64,000 nt of DNA, from positions 85,224,904 through 85,288,903 of the forward strand of contig NC_030678.2 in NCBI RefSeq assembly GCF_000004195.4. The letters are read 5' to 3'. Position numbers and translations under genes: made by a program. The notes beneath the pieces were generated by a model. The model searched no databases and was not told the origin of the DNA. It saw only the letters and a list, made by a program, of their open reading frames with translations. This stretch comes from Xenopus tropicalis (Eukaryota > Chordata > Amphibia > Anura > Pipidae). The first letter of the stretch is position 1; every line of letters starts with the position of its first letter. Positions 43,027-54,770 of this stretch are shown here, in pieces.

Positions 43027-43905
43027 GTGGGGTTGGGTTAGAGATCTGTCACTCGGGATATGGGTATATGTGGTGGTAATTAAGAGGGTTCCTGTAACAG
43101 TTATCAATATTTCCTCTAGAATGGGATGTCTTGGTATATAAGTGTTTGCTGTTGTTACAAAACCTTAATAACATTATTTTTATGTGGAACATGATTTAGA
43201 AAATCTGTTTTGTATATTGAAAAAACAGTTACTTCTTTTATAAACTGTCCATGCTCCTATATTGTAACCTGTGCACTGGAACTGAAAACATTCCGATATT
43301 ACCTGCTTTAATAATTTACTTTCATAGTTTAGAGAATGGATGTAGGAGCAGCTAATAATAATACCTCTTGTAAGCATGATTGTTCCTAAAAACCTACTGC
43401 TTTCTGATTGGCTCCTGCGAAAATGGAAATGCCAGCCTAGAGCAAAAGAAAATTGACTCTGAAGAGCCCTTTCCAAATGGAAAATAAAATTTATTTCTAC
43501 AATAAATGCCACTAAGCACACATTTGCTAAAGTCTGACACTAATGTAAACTAAGATGGGAAGCCGCCATAGTGTTCAAATGACCCCCCTTTAGCAGATAA
43601 AGAATCACTTGATGGTTTATATAACTGCTTTCCCATCCCACCATATTAATGGTTATACTGATCCTCATTTAATAGGCAACAATATTTTCTAGTCATAATG
43701 GTTCCACTACAAAATCAAAATCCAGTAGAACACCAAGGAATTTTGTGAAGTACAAAATATGTTTATTTAGCCCATATACTCATGTACAAAAGTCAATTCG
43801 GGCCCCCTTGGGCCCATTATCAAGGCTTAATAAAGGGCCTGGGGTGGCTGCACAATAAATAGCAATAACAGTGCAAGTCTATTTTTAATCAATATCTGTC
43901 ACAAT
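43027..43905. other. Unique DNA with a dispersed-repeat tail
   Basis: The segment 43725-43860 (AATATGTTTATTTAGCCC, GGGCCCATTATCAAGGC, AATAAAGGGCC) looks like a dispersed frog repeat similar in style to 3476-3600. The rest is not recognised. Confidence 0.35.
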
Positions 43906-44203
43906 TAGGGATACACTGAACCCCTGAACCCACTCTAAAGAATTCGGCCGAATCCTGAACCGAATCCGAATCCTAATTAACATGTGTTAATTAGGACCAG
44001 AAGGGGTAAAAAAAAAATCGCATGTGCAAAGCGCGTGGTGAAATTTTTTTTTCACCTGACAATTTAACCCTTTCTGGATGCTAATTAGCATATGCTAATT
44101 TATGCTAATTAGGATTCGGTTCAGCCGGGACCGCGGATTCGGCTGAAAAAAAGCCTGGATTCGGCCGTATCCCAAACCAAATCTGGGATTCAGTGCATCC
44201 CTA
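43906..44203. mobile_element. hAT MITE, TAGGGATRCACTGAA family, 8-bp duplication
   Basis: Identical GTCACAAT 8-mers flank it at 43898-43905 and 44204-44211. The ends TAGGGATACACTGAA and TTCAGTGCATCCCTA are inverted. The interior contains GAATCCTAATTA, a TAATTAGCATATGCTAATT palindrome and GGATTCGG blocks. A sibling of nearly the same length lies at 63279-63580. Non-coding. Confidence 0.9.
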
Positions 44204-44211
44204 GTCACAAT

Positions 44212-45122
44212 ATGATCATTGTATATTGTACCATGTACATCAGTCTTTCTACCTAAAAAAAACTGTGAACGAAATGCCAACTAGTATCAAGCATTTCTAT
44301 AACTTTTAATTGTTTACTTCTATCTGGTATCTTTGGAGCAAAAATTCTATTTTGAATGTTAATATTTTCCATTCTCTAGATATTGCTATACAAACATGAC
44401 CATACCAAGCTTGAAGTACATTTAAAAGCTAGTCACTAGATATGGACATTAGACTAATACTTGGAAATTGTTATAACATATAGGCTTTCACATGAGCAGA
44501 TTAGCCAAACATGGTATCTTTCTGTGTTTAGCTGTGTTTGCATTGTACCTACCTGGGTGATGGCCCACAGGAAGATTAGTTGCCTGCAATTAATCTTGGC
44601 TACCATGGGCAACTAATATCTCTAAAATGCCTTTCTCCTGCAGAAAGGAAACTTTGCGCGACTTTGGAAAATGAACGGTCATCAACCTTAGTAGTGACCT
44701 GAAGAAGGTATCTTGGAAAGTCTGGGTATTATAAAGTAACATAAGGCAACACAGGCAAGAAAGGTGCAAGGCATAAAACCTCAGAAATTATGGGATTGCA
44801 CAGTGATTTGGGGTTAATGCCATTAAAAAAGGTGAAAACAAAAGCAAGGACCGTTCACACATCAAAGTATTCTGGCAGATCCCCATGATCTGTCTATACT
44901 TACTACCAAATGTTCCTGCTAATACCATCTCTAGAACAGGGACAAGGCATCTCTGTTTTTACTGATCATATTCCTACTACATATAAATGGTGATAAGCAA
45001 ATCTGTCCCATTTTGCTTCTGTGAAGAATTCATGAATTATTCACAAAAAGCATTGAAGCCGTGAGATGGTGAGACATTTTTTTTGCTGTTGGAAAATATG
45101 GGTGTTTTTTTTTATGTGAAAC
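44212..45122. other. Unique DNA ending in a half hAT MITE
   Basis: TGATAAGCAAATCTGTCCCATTTTGCTTC at about 44990 is the degraded left end of a TAGTGATGAGC-type MITE whose remainder is unclear. Upstream of it nothing is recognised. Confidence 0.4.
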
Positions 45123-45130
45123 CTGCTTAC

Positions 45131-45450
45131 TAGTGATGAGCGAATTTTTTCGCCAGGCATGGATTCACAGCGAATTTCCGAATTTTTTTTTTGCTGCTCA
45201 TCAAAATGCCTGTAGTCGCGTAAAAAAAGTCTTGGTCGCATCGAAAAAGGGCGCGATTGCATAAAAATTTTGGGGTGGTTGTGGAAAAAAGTGTGGGTGA
45301 CAAAAAAAAAGACACTGGCGACCAAAAAAGATGTGGGCGACCAAAAAAGACGCGGTGACAAAAAATCTTGCGACAAATGTGTTTCCCAAATTTTTCGCCG
45401 TTTCGCGAATTTTAAGGTGAAGCGAAACGGGACAGATTCACTCATCACTA
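45131..45450 (+). mobile_element. hAT-type MITE, TAGTGATGAGCGAAT family, 8-bp duplication
   Basis: Identical CTGCTTAC 8-mers flank it at 45123-45130 and 45451-45458. The ends TAGTGATGAGCGAAT and ATTCACTCATCACTA are inverted, and the left part holds TTCGCCAGGCATGGATTC. The middle has a run of GGCGACCAAAAAAGA-type repeats. This copy fixes the target-duplication length for the family. Three overlapping minus-strand frames rich in F and R are low-complexity artefacts. Confidence 0.9.
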
Positions 45451-45458
45451 CTGCTTAC

Positions 45459-46513
45459 AGAGTTAGCACTTATATTCTCAGATAAAACACATGATGATTT
45501 GGGTTACTGCACAAAGGTGCATTTACATCATTTTACAATATATTCAGTATATTCTGTTGTCAGCAAACAAACAAGAGCATGTTTAGAGGTGCTTCTAGAA
45601 GCATATTTAGACTAAACTTCAATATGATTTGAGCTAGAATTCATCACTTACTGGCATATCTTTCATAATGACATTAGGTGTCCATGACACCTACTGATAC
45701 AAAACCAAAGGGAAAGAATCCTGGAACATGCAGGCTGGAGATAGTTCCAGCTGAATATTTTCTAGCTTCAGCCAAAAAGCAGTCTGATTCTCCATAAACA
45801 GCATTCACATCCATGCAATGAGACCAATCTCTTACTTCATATTCTTAAAGTAACCTGATATAGTCTACTCCTTATAATACAGCTGTAGAGAAACCTAGAA
45901 GGCTCCAGCGCATTGCTACAGCTCAGATCCATTAATCTGCAATCCCGACATGTTGGTACTTTTATTGATTTTGCAACAGGCTATTTATCAATAGTCCAGT
46001 CACATTATGAGTCAAAGCAAGAGAAGCCACAGAAATACTGATACAGGTCACTTTATCTGCAGTCCTCAGTATGGCATAGATCAATTTTACCCCTTGAGAA
46101 GGAAGTGTCCTTCTAGAATAGATGAACCATGTTAATAAACAGTGAAAAAAGCTTTTCTAAACAAACACACTCAAATGCAGGTGCAGAAGGTACATTTTAC
46201 AGTCTTTTACTCTCTAGAGATATTATTTAATTTAACATGAATTGTGTGTTTAAGAATGTATAAAACATATACATGCACATATATTTCCTATATCATGTTT
46301 ACCAGATTTTTGTTTTTACTTTATATATTTTGTGTATTACAACAAGATATAGTGGATTAAAATTAAGAAAGCATGAGGTAAGAACAATAATATGCAGTAC
46401 ATTGCTTTAATCTTACAGGGGTAGAGAAAGCAGAATAGATGGGAAGCTCATGTTTAGTAATTTGAGTCAGAGTAATTATACACAAATATATATCAGGTAA
46501 CACAAATATAATA
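45459..46513. other. Unique DNA, nothing recognised
   Basis: No coding motifs, repeat ends or tandem arrays were seen. Confidence 0.5.
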
Positions 46514-46760
46514 GTGGTGCAAAGGTCACTGCCACTGGATTTTGGAGCACTGGAAATGCACTGGAAAAGAGGTAATGAAATACACCTTCCTATCAGAAGT
46601 GATGCCACCCATGCTATGTCAACTGTGAAGTGTGGTGATGGAGGAATAATGGTCTGGGACAGTTCCTCATGGTTTGGGCTTAGCAATGGAAACTGAAAAT
46701 AAACCTTATGGCTAAAGAGTACAATGACGTTTTTGATAATGCTTCTAACTTTGAACCAGA
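46514..46760 (+). pseudogene. Tc1/mariner-type transposase remnant
   Basis: The forward frame contains STVKCGDGGIMVWDSSSW, which resembles the TVKHGGGxIMVWG segment between the catalytic aspartates of Tc1-type transposases. In another frame just downstream, LMAKEYNDVFDNAS also looks like the following part of such proteins. The remnant is short and frameshifted. No inverted terminal repeats were found around it. Confidence 0.5.
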
Positions 46761-48522
46761 TTCAGTTTGGTGAGAAAAGCTCCTAATTCAATTTAAAAAT
46801 GTCCTATAAATCCAAATGCAGTTCAACAAGAAATACTTATCTTAGTGGTTTATCACATAAACATGAGAAATGACTGTAAATTAGTAGAAATGTTTTTCTC
46901 CTCAAAATGAATCTCACCAATAAGTTTTGACTAAACTATAGAATTACATAAAATGGCTCTTTGTGTGAACAGTTTGAGGAAGGTTTTTTCCAAGTCATTG
47001 CCAGGTAAGTACATGTAGAGAAGTCACACTTCTTTTTACTTCGCTCATATCCAGTTTTCATTTTCTGCTATCAAAGTCATTTGGTAACTGTAGGGCACTG
47101 CATACAGTATGGTATAGCCATATTGGTACCTCAATATGCTGCCAGCAGAACAAATTTGAAAATAAAAGGACCATAAGGACCTAGGTTCAATAATCCTTAA
47201 TTTGATCTTAATTTGATTAGTTCATGCATTTGCTATTTAACTTCATGTTGTCTTATATTGACTGGACTGTTTTTAATTATCCTGATTGCTACCTACCCTG
47301 AGCTCTGTGGGAACTTTCTTATTAAGCCTTTTAATACCAAGCCATTGTACTCTTGCATTTTCTGCCTGCCCATCATTGCCATCCTTAGTCACTGCTTCCT
47401 GGTCCTTATTGCCTTGTGACCCTGATAGAAACAATTATATAATATGAGGAGCCACTTTATTTATCAGCTGAAAAAGAGCTGCAGGACTAATTGTGGCCTG
47501 TCTATTGTGCCAGATGTGAATTAGGGTCACACTCCATCTGTGGCCTGTAGGAAGCATTCTCTTCAGCTGGCAAGACAGATTCTTAATCACGGAAGGGAAG
47601 GATAGTCAGACATCAAGCTATTTCCTGACTTCTTTCAAGCTGGAACTTTAATTACTAAGGTCTGCAAAGCCATGGATGAGTAAAGCCCTACCATTTAATA
47701 CATGGGCAGGAAGATTTTTCCACCCACTCTTTTCTCACACCGATTAACATGGCATGAAAAAGTCTCTTAAGACTGAGATCATAACCTTTTCATTAAAGCA
47801 AAGACATATATTAACATTTTTTTCTGCCACTAATTAGATGTTTAAAGAAGTAGCCTGTTTCACTTGGTTCAAACATATCTAATTTATGTAAAGGTTTGCC
47901 ATAACGCTTTGCTGTTCATACATAGAAAATGATTTTCTTCAAAGTAATGCAAATATTTATAGGAAATGGTAGCTCCTATTCTGTGTGAAGAGGAAAATGC
48001 ATTATACATTTTTATATTATGTTTTAATCTGTACTAAAGGCAATATAAATGGTAGACATATCTTAATTATAAGAATGAGATATGTACCTGAACATATTTG
48101 CAAGTGACCAAAAAGCAATAGTAGTATAGAACCATAAACATATTTTTTTCCCTTTGCTAAGCCCATGGGTAATGAGAACAAAAACATATCCCCATATATA
48201 ATAACAGAACATTAAGTTTGCCCTGGTGCAGTAACCCATAGCTTTCTTTATCCCTTCCTTTAAAATTCCTATACTGACTATTTTTACAGAATTTTACATC
48301 ATACTACCTATTGTTATTGTAATTAATAGTTATTTTTAAGACTTTTCAATTTATGTAACAAGCATACTTATCAAAAGGACACGTTACACCATAGTATAAC
48401 AAAAATAACAGGGATTAAAAATGGTGCATTTCTCTGACTAGGAGTGAGGAAGGGGAGGAGCTAGTTCCTTCTGGGGTATTGACCTAGGGGAGGTTAATTG
48501 CTCAGCAACCAGAGATGAAAGA
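46761..48522. other. Unique DNA, in part conserved-element-like
   Basis: No gene or repeat end is recognised. The stretch 47455-47700 is less AT-rich, repeat-free and dense in short transcription-factor-like words (CAGCTG twice, GGACTAATTG, TTTAATTACTAAGG), so it is a candidate conserved non-coding element. Confidence 0.35.
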
Positions 48523-48660
48523 TAGTGATGGGTGAAATTTTTCGCCAGGCATGGATTTGCAGCGAATTTCTGCGTTTTGCCATTGGCAAATTTTTTGCGT
48601 GAAATGCATGTCATTTTTGGTGTTTTGCAAATTTTTCGCAAACAGATTCGCTCATCACTA
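48523..48660 (+). mobile_element. Short (138-bp) form of the TAGTGATGAGC hAT MITE
   Basis: It starts TAGTGATGGGTGAAATTTTTCGCCAGGC and ends AGATTCGCTCATCACTA. The flanking 8-mers ATGAAAGA (48515-48522) and ATGATAGA (48661-48668) match at seven positions. It lacks the minisatellite-bearing interior of the 298-320 bp siblings. Confidence 0.85.
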
Positions 48661-48717
48661 ATGATAGATATTCTGTCCAGTGGTACCAGCATAGGTTCTC
48701 AATCATAGTTTCTATTC

Positions 48718-49053
48718 TTAAAGGAGAACTAAACCCCTTTAGGTACAACAGCTCCCCTTAACTGCCCTCCATCAACTCACCTCTCCCTTCAGGAGCATGC
48801 ACAGTTGGGGCTAGTCAGGAATCAGCTTTGCATGGTCATGCATGTCCATATCGGCAGTGAGACCCGAAGCATTTTCTAATGAACAGAAGGTGGCGCCTAG
48901 GTACTCTGTTGCACTGCTCTGCTTTTTTAGTTTAGGTTTTCAAATATGGCCCCTTTTCAATGTAATAGGCTGTGCAAGAAGGGAGAGGTGAAGGGGGTGA
49001 TGCAGAGCAGTTGAGGGGGCTTTTGTACCTAGAAGGGTTTAGTTCTTCTTTAA
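48718..49053. mobile_element. T2-type MITE, complete, TTAA borders
   Basis: TTAAAGGAGAACTAAACCCC opens and GGGTTTAGTTCTTCTTTAA closes the element, with TTAA at 48718-48721 and 49050-49053. This is the standard T2 MITE terminus. The interior repeats the end motif as TTAGGTACAA / TTGTACCTAGAAG. Non-coding. Confidence 0.85.
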
Positions 49054-52000
49054 GACAATTCTGTTAATTTCCATTGTTACAATCCATTTAACTTGTAACT
49101 TGTTGTATGTGATGGCTTTGTATCTTTCTAGAGTGAATTCACAAATTGTAACAGTAGCTGTACTTTGTCATTATTTGCATATAATACAAAAGAGCCATGA
49201 ATATCCTGTAAACTATAGTCTTATAATTGGTGCTTTGTAATGTCATCAGTTATAATCAGTGCTCAGTGATGTCATTTCTGTCACATGACTCACTTTAACT
49301 TGTGTATTATAATAAATAATGTATCCCTTGTTGTAAACTGTAATGATATTAAAAGTCACCTCGGAATTCCGTGACCTTAATAAAATATGGAAGCAATCAT
49401 ATGAGAAAAACCAAACATATCAGAGAGATACTGGGGAGTGTAATAATATACATAGTACTCTATAGAGTGTACTCTATAGACATACATCTATTGTAGTCTG
49501 GACCTTGACCCACTTACTTATGTTGGGGTGCCAATTGTGTTGTATCTGCAAAGAGGCATACACATAGCTGGGAGATTTAAACCTGGGATGCCCAAAATTA
49601 ATCTTATTAATTCATTAATTAATATCTCTGGTCTGAAAATGATAATATCTTTGAGCACAAAGACAAAATTATACTAAGAATATAAAAGATAAAATGCAAA
49701 AACAGGTAGATTTAAAGTCTTCTCTCATTTGGTATGATTTGTCTTGCTGCTAGTTGCTGACTGGATTAAGCACTGCCCCACTTTACATTAAACATCAATT
49801 TTTTGTGTAATAAATGTTTCACAGATACAGTATATTGAATAATTTTTCACATCTGCTTGCCATTTCTTTAGTTAGTAATCCCTTATACTGATCTTTGAGG
49901 CTCTGTTGTTTTCTTTAGGTTTTTTTTATCATTTTTCTTTGAACTTTGCCTATGACACTGGGGAAGGAGAACACGACTATCATCCTAGGGATATAATGCT
50001 CCACCTAAGTGATGGGGGAGAAAAAAGTAAAGTGAACTCTGCTTAAATCCCTCACTCTACTTGCCAGTGGTTTGCATGTGCACATTTAAGCAAAAAAGGA
50101 AAAAAAAGCTTATTCTTCAGTAATGTCACATTTTGCTAAGTAATATCACCTTTTGACCCAGAAACAAACCAAAGTTCATTAACAAAGTTAAATATATTAA
50201 ATGACAATCTCAGAGGTCCTCTCACATCTCTAGATTATCTGAAGACAAAATACCAGACATTTGCCTATGCTGTAAGTCAAGAAATAACAATATACCCCAT
50301 GATTGACTCCAAATGGTCTTTAAATGCTTTTACCGTTTAATTTCACTTAAAAATGTCTTCGGCTGCCTATTAACTCATTCTCTGATTGACTGCAAATGAG
50401 CATTAAGGTATCAGGGAATTCACATTTTTCAGACTTGGAATTTACAACATTCTGTTTCTCTGGTTGTGTTTTCTAAATTACATTTAGATAAAACTGAACC
50501 ACAGCAACAAAATATTTGTTTCACACAGCCAGGTTCGAATCCCCTTGTATCAGCAATAATTACTTTCAAATACTCCTTGCTTTTTTGAGTCTAATGAAAC
50601 AATACACAAATACTTAGCTGAAGTCCATCTAATGTGAGCAGAGGCACTTTTTACTCTTGCCAGGCACTGTCCCTCAGGGCTGTTTTGAGGTACTAGTGAG
50701 CCCCAGGGAAAATATATATCATTGGCGAGCATCAAGAAATTTGTAACAAAACTTCAAGCAGCTGATTATTATGAATGAAGAAATGGCCTTTTGCTCTTTT
50801 GAGTTTATACTATTTATTGTTTTGCACAAAATGGTCCCAATATATGTTTCTACCCATTATTGCATTTATCAGACCATTGTCTCTTGGAAAGCCTTGCACT
50901 GATCTTGCAGACTCCTTGCATTCATATTTATAAAATGTTATCTTTGTAACCAAGAACATATAGGAGATAAGATGCAGTGAAGTGGGGGCCAATATTCAGA
51001 TATATTGTAAAAAGCACCAATTTTAGCATATTGCAGTAAGGTAGAAAGTTTTTTGTCAGAATGCATATAATAAAAAGCTTAAAAGACTCACAAGCTGAAT
51101 AATGCAATGCTGATTTATAAACAGGCAATAAGGTAATTTTTAGCAACTTTCTACTACACAATAATTACAATTTTTCACTTGTTTAAGGTAATTTTAATGA
51201 TTTAATGCAATTTCCCTATGTAATCACAAGTGAAAACTGTATCTTTCTGTCCTTTTATGCTCCGCTGGTACCTGCATAAAACAATATTACAGAAGTCAAC
51301 TAAAGTCAATAGAGTCAAGACTCTATTTCCCACAATTAATTGCATTCTTCTTCACAGGTCTGTTTATCAGCTGGCTTTCGCCCCATTGTTTCAATAGTCA
51401 GAAGCTGCAGTGCAGAAAATAGTGAGGTACATTGATACTGCTTTCAGTAGGAATTACATTTACAAATAACCACTGAATAATTGTAAAGAATGTATATTGA
51501 AAATTTCTTGGGACTATTCTCTTTCATTGAGCAAAATTTTGCTTTTGGGTGTTTAAAGCTAGTGTCTAAATTGTAATGGTATTATAATTAAAATGTGATA
51601 CCAGTATATATTTAAATATCACAGAGGGCAGCACCTAAATTAGGTTTTGACTCTCTTACTGTGCCTGTGTGTTAGCTATACATGCCTGCCATTTTACATT
51701 TTTATCATGCTTCTTTTTCTGAGTCTCACTGTCAAATACAGAATCTCCAATAGAAGTTTTGAACTAAAACCTAACATATCCTCAATTTAAAAACTGGACA
51801 CATAAGAGATTTCATCAGTATTATCACCAGTACTCCAGAGCACACATTTATTGGCTTTAGACAAGTGTATACAATAGCTCTTTCTTTCTGTTCCTGTTCT
51901 GAACCAGAAATTAATTTCCTCTTCCTAGTATTCAGATGTCTCTTCTCTTTTTGTGCTTGTCTTTTTTAGTTTTTAAATAATTTTATATACATATTGCCCT

Positions 52001-52934
52001 CAATCATGTTGGACATTACAGGGGCCAATCCCATGTATAAATGGATGCAGTCAATTTACTGCTAAACTTTTAGGTACAAGTATTGACCGCTTTTGTTGCT
52101 TCAGACAAAGAAATGTGCAGGCAAATCTTGTGTGGTTTAAAAAATGTAGAATCAGTAAATAATACATTTGCATATAGAGTCAATGTACTTTTTCCCATCT
52201 CTACAGTATAATAAACAAATGCAATCTCTAAATCTATTCTCATCACCAACCTACAGTAAAGATTGTGATATGCTCTAAAAGCAGAAAGAAAATTCCAGGA
52301 AGGAAAATATGTTGCTGCCCCTGGCAATGCTGGTGCTATCTGATTTTGCCAAGCTTCATTCTACTAAACACTTTATTAGTAAGGATACAGCAGCTATTTA
52401 ACTATGGTCTGGTACCTATTGCCTTGAATGCATTAGTCTGTCCGCGAGCAAAGTGTAAGATAGCCTGTATAATAATGCAAATGTGATGTTTCTTTGTAAT
52501 AAGATGTGACTACACATTTCTTAGATTGTTAAAAATTATTCTTTCCAGGAGTTGGAGATTGCTACATGTTTATACTACAGAAATGTTAAATTACCAACAA
52601 CAGGAACAAGGACAAGGAGATAATACTAAGGTTGGTAGGTTAGGGTGAAAAGGGTGTTGTTCACAGATGGCAGCCATGAACAATATCTTTCAATCAAATT
52701 GTACAATATTTAGGAACATAGGAAGCTTGCATTCAAAAAACAATATACAGAAATACAGTGATATTAAATGGAGCAGGGTGTATAATCACTTTACAACAGG
52801 ATAATATAACTTTGTCCATGTTTTCCTGGTTGGCACTGAAACCCAAGGTACTCCTTAAATAAAATGTAATGTTGACTTCAGGCTTTTGGACAAGTGAGCA
52901 GTGCCCTATCAAAGGGAGCACTAGAGGTCACCAA
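49054..52934. other. Long AT-rich unique stretch
   Basis: About 3.9 kb without recognised repeats or coding sequence. 50280-50510 is repeat-free with paired words (GATTGACT...CAAATG twice), possibly regulatory. A tRNA T-arm-like GGTTCGAATCC at 50533 has no tRNA body around it. Confidence 0.45.
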
Positions 52935-53110
52935 GGGCCAAATTTATCAAACTGTGACATTAGAGCTCACATTGCATTTATTCCTATAGGATATATACTG
53001 TAGAAACATATTTATCAATGGGTGAAGTTACTGATTAATAAACTCTAAAAATCCTGATGAATAGAGAATTGATTTCTGTGGTGAGCATTAATCTCCTATT
53101 TTGATACATC
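52935..53110. mobile_element. MITE fragment, GGGCCAAATTTATCAA end
   Basis: The left part AAGGGCCAAATTTATCAAACTGTGAC resembles the outer end of the GGGGC-type MITEs, and TAGAAACATATTTATCAATGGGTGAAG follows inside. No right terminus was found. Confidence 0.4.
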
Positions 53111-54240
53111 TGAACCTAATTGTGATTTAAACAGAGTTTTGAAACATATTGTGTGAAACATTTGCTTGGACATGGTTAAGGCAAGACAACAAATATTCAT
53201 TTTTTCCCAATTGTGGAAATAAGGGAACACATTTATAGGTGGATAGAGGTGACAAGGTAGCCATAAATTGGCAATGAAAAATTGTCAAAAATAGTAATAA
53301 TGTCGGTATAGTGGGTTGCAACACTGAAATTAGAAGGCATAAGGAGAAGACCAAAGGTCCTCACCAGGCAATCAGCCATCTTTGGCACCCTCATTATCAA
53401 AAATCTCTTATTAATCCCTATCAGAACTTGTCTCTTCCAGCAAGAAGGTTCTTTTCAGTCTGTCAGGTCAGACAGAACCAAGTACCATCATTCACATATT
53501 CTGATATTCTTGATTTTTAACCTCAGAGCAGTTTAAAAATAAACTTATCATCACCTACATCTGGTGTTTTATGGTGCATTTTCCATCCGTCTCAAAGAAT
53601 CAATGACCTACCACTCCAGAAAAATACCAAACTTCATTGGTGAGGGATAGACTATGGTTATAGAACTAGACTGACACAATTAAAAAACATATGCTATTTT
53701 ATTGCACAGAGAGATATGCACACAATGCTCACTGGATCACAGCATGCATATTATATTTTGATTTATATTATTATACAATATAGATATCTTGTAGTTACTT
53801 TAGAAACAATGAATACATACAGGTTATTGCCATAAGAATGAAATAATTCAGAATCATTCTGTCAACAATTAAGAATCATTCATATTGATAAAGAGTAATC
53901 ATCCCTATTGTCCATATATTGAAGCCATAAAACAGAGAAGTTGAGGCGTCGGGAATGTTATTTAAAATAGTGCTTTCCCAGATAAAAGGGCAGCTTCACT
54001 GATAAATAAATATACAATAAAGAAAATGACTTGGAGTCTTGGAACTATTGAGGTAACACCAGGTGTACCCTTTTTGGTAATCAAGTGTGTAAAATGGCTC
54101 TGGACTACTGGTATATACTGTAGTACAGCAGAAATACAGTACAACACATTCTGCTTCTCTTTTTTGTACTCACTAGCATGCAATAGTAGATGATATTAAG
54201 GGGAAAAAGCATCTATTAAAATGTGAGGTAATTTGATGAA
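53111..54240. other. Unique DNA, nothing recognised
   Basis: AT-rich sequence with no supported gene or repeat. Confidence 0.5.
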
Positions 54241-54770
54241 TGCTTGTTGATGATGGTTGTTTGCCTGTTAACTTCAGTGAACCACCCTTGTGGTTCACTG
54301 GTCCATGTGTGAGAACAGGTCTTTTGTATGTGTCTGCTATATGGGAGGAGCAACCATTTTCAAGGAGAGGCATTTGGGGGAACATAGCAATACCTGGGTT
54401 ATTAACTATTGGGAAGGGACATATTGCAAGGAACTGAATTAAACACTTATTTATCCGATCCGAGTTGAACTGCAGTACTGTTATATTTATAGGACTGTGT
54501 TTGTCGGTCAGAGTGTCTTATCTTCTAGTTAGTCAGATAGACCTCCACATGTCCCCATTGTCATTGTGATTGATTGCATTAGATGACCATAGCATTTTCT
54601 CTTTCTATATTAAGTTTATTATTAAATATCTGTGTATTTTATATCTTAGTGGGACCCCCCCTGAGTGCCCATTAGTTGGAGGCATTGTACTGTAAAAACC
54701 CAGTCTCCCAATCTCTCCCAAATCCCAGCCCAGTTCCCAGCCACAGGTAAGTTAAATTTACCTAAAAATA
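54241..54770. other. Hairpin and LTR-like or exon-like segment of unknown nature
   Basis: CAGTGAACCAC (54275-54285) and GTGGTTCACTG (54290-54300) form a perfect 11-bp stem with a 4-nt loop. Downstream are a TTAAGTTTATTATTAAAT region (54610), a C-run GGGACCCCCCCTG (54651) and a C-rich tract ending CCACAGGTAAGT (54743), which is a good splice-donor match. Nothing here gives a convincing coding frame, so the segment could be an old LTR or an untranslated exon. Confidence 0.3.

Noticed and set aside
45041..45485. Four overlapping frames rich in F and H
   Set aside because: Products of the low-complexity interior of the MITE at 45131-45450.
47213..47419. Hydrophobic 68-codon frame resembling a membrane protein
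   Set aside because: Single short T-rich frame without exon signals or family motifs; hydrophobicity is expected from TTT/CTT-rich DNA.
50529..50545. tRNA T-arm-like word GGTTCGAATCC
   Set aside because: No acceptor stem, D-arm or A-box at the right distance upstream; a chance match.
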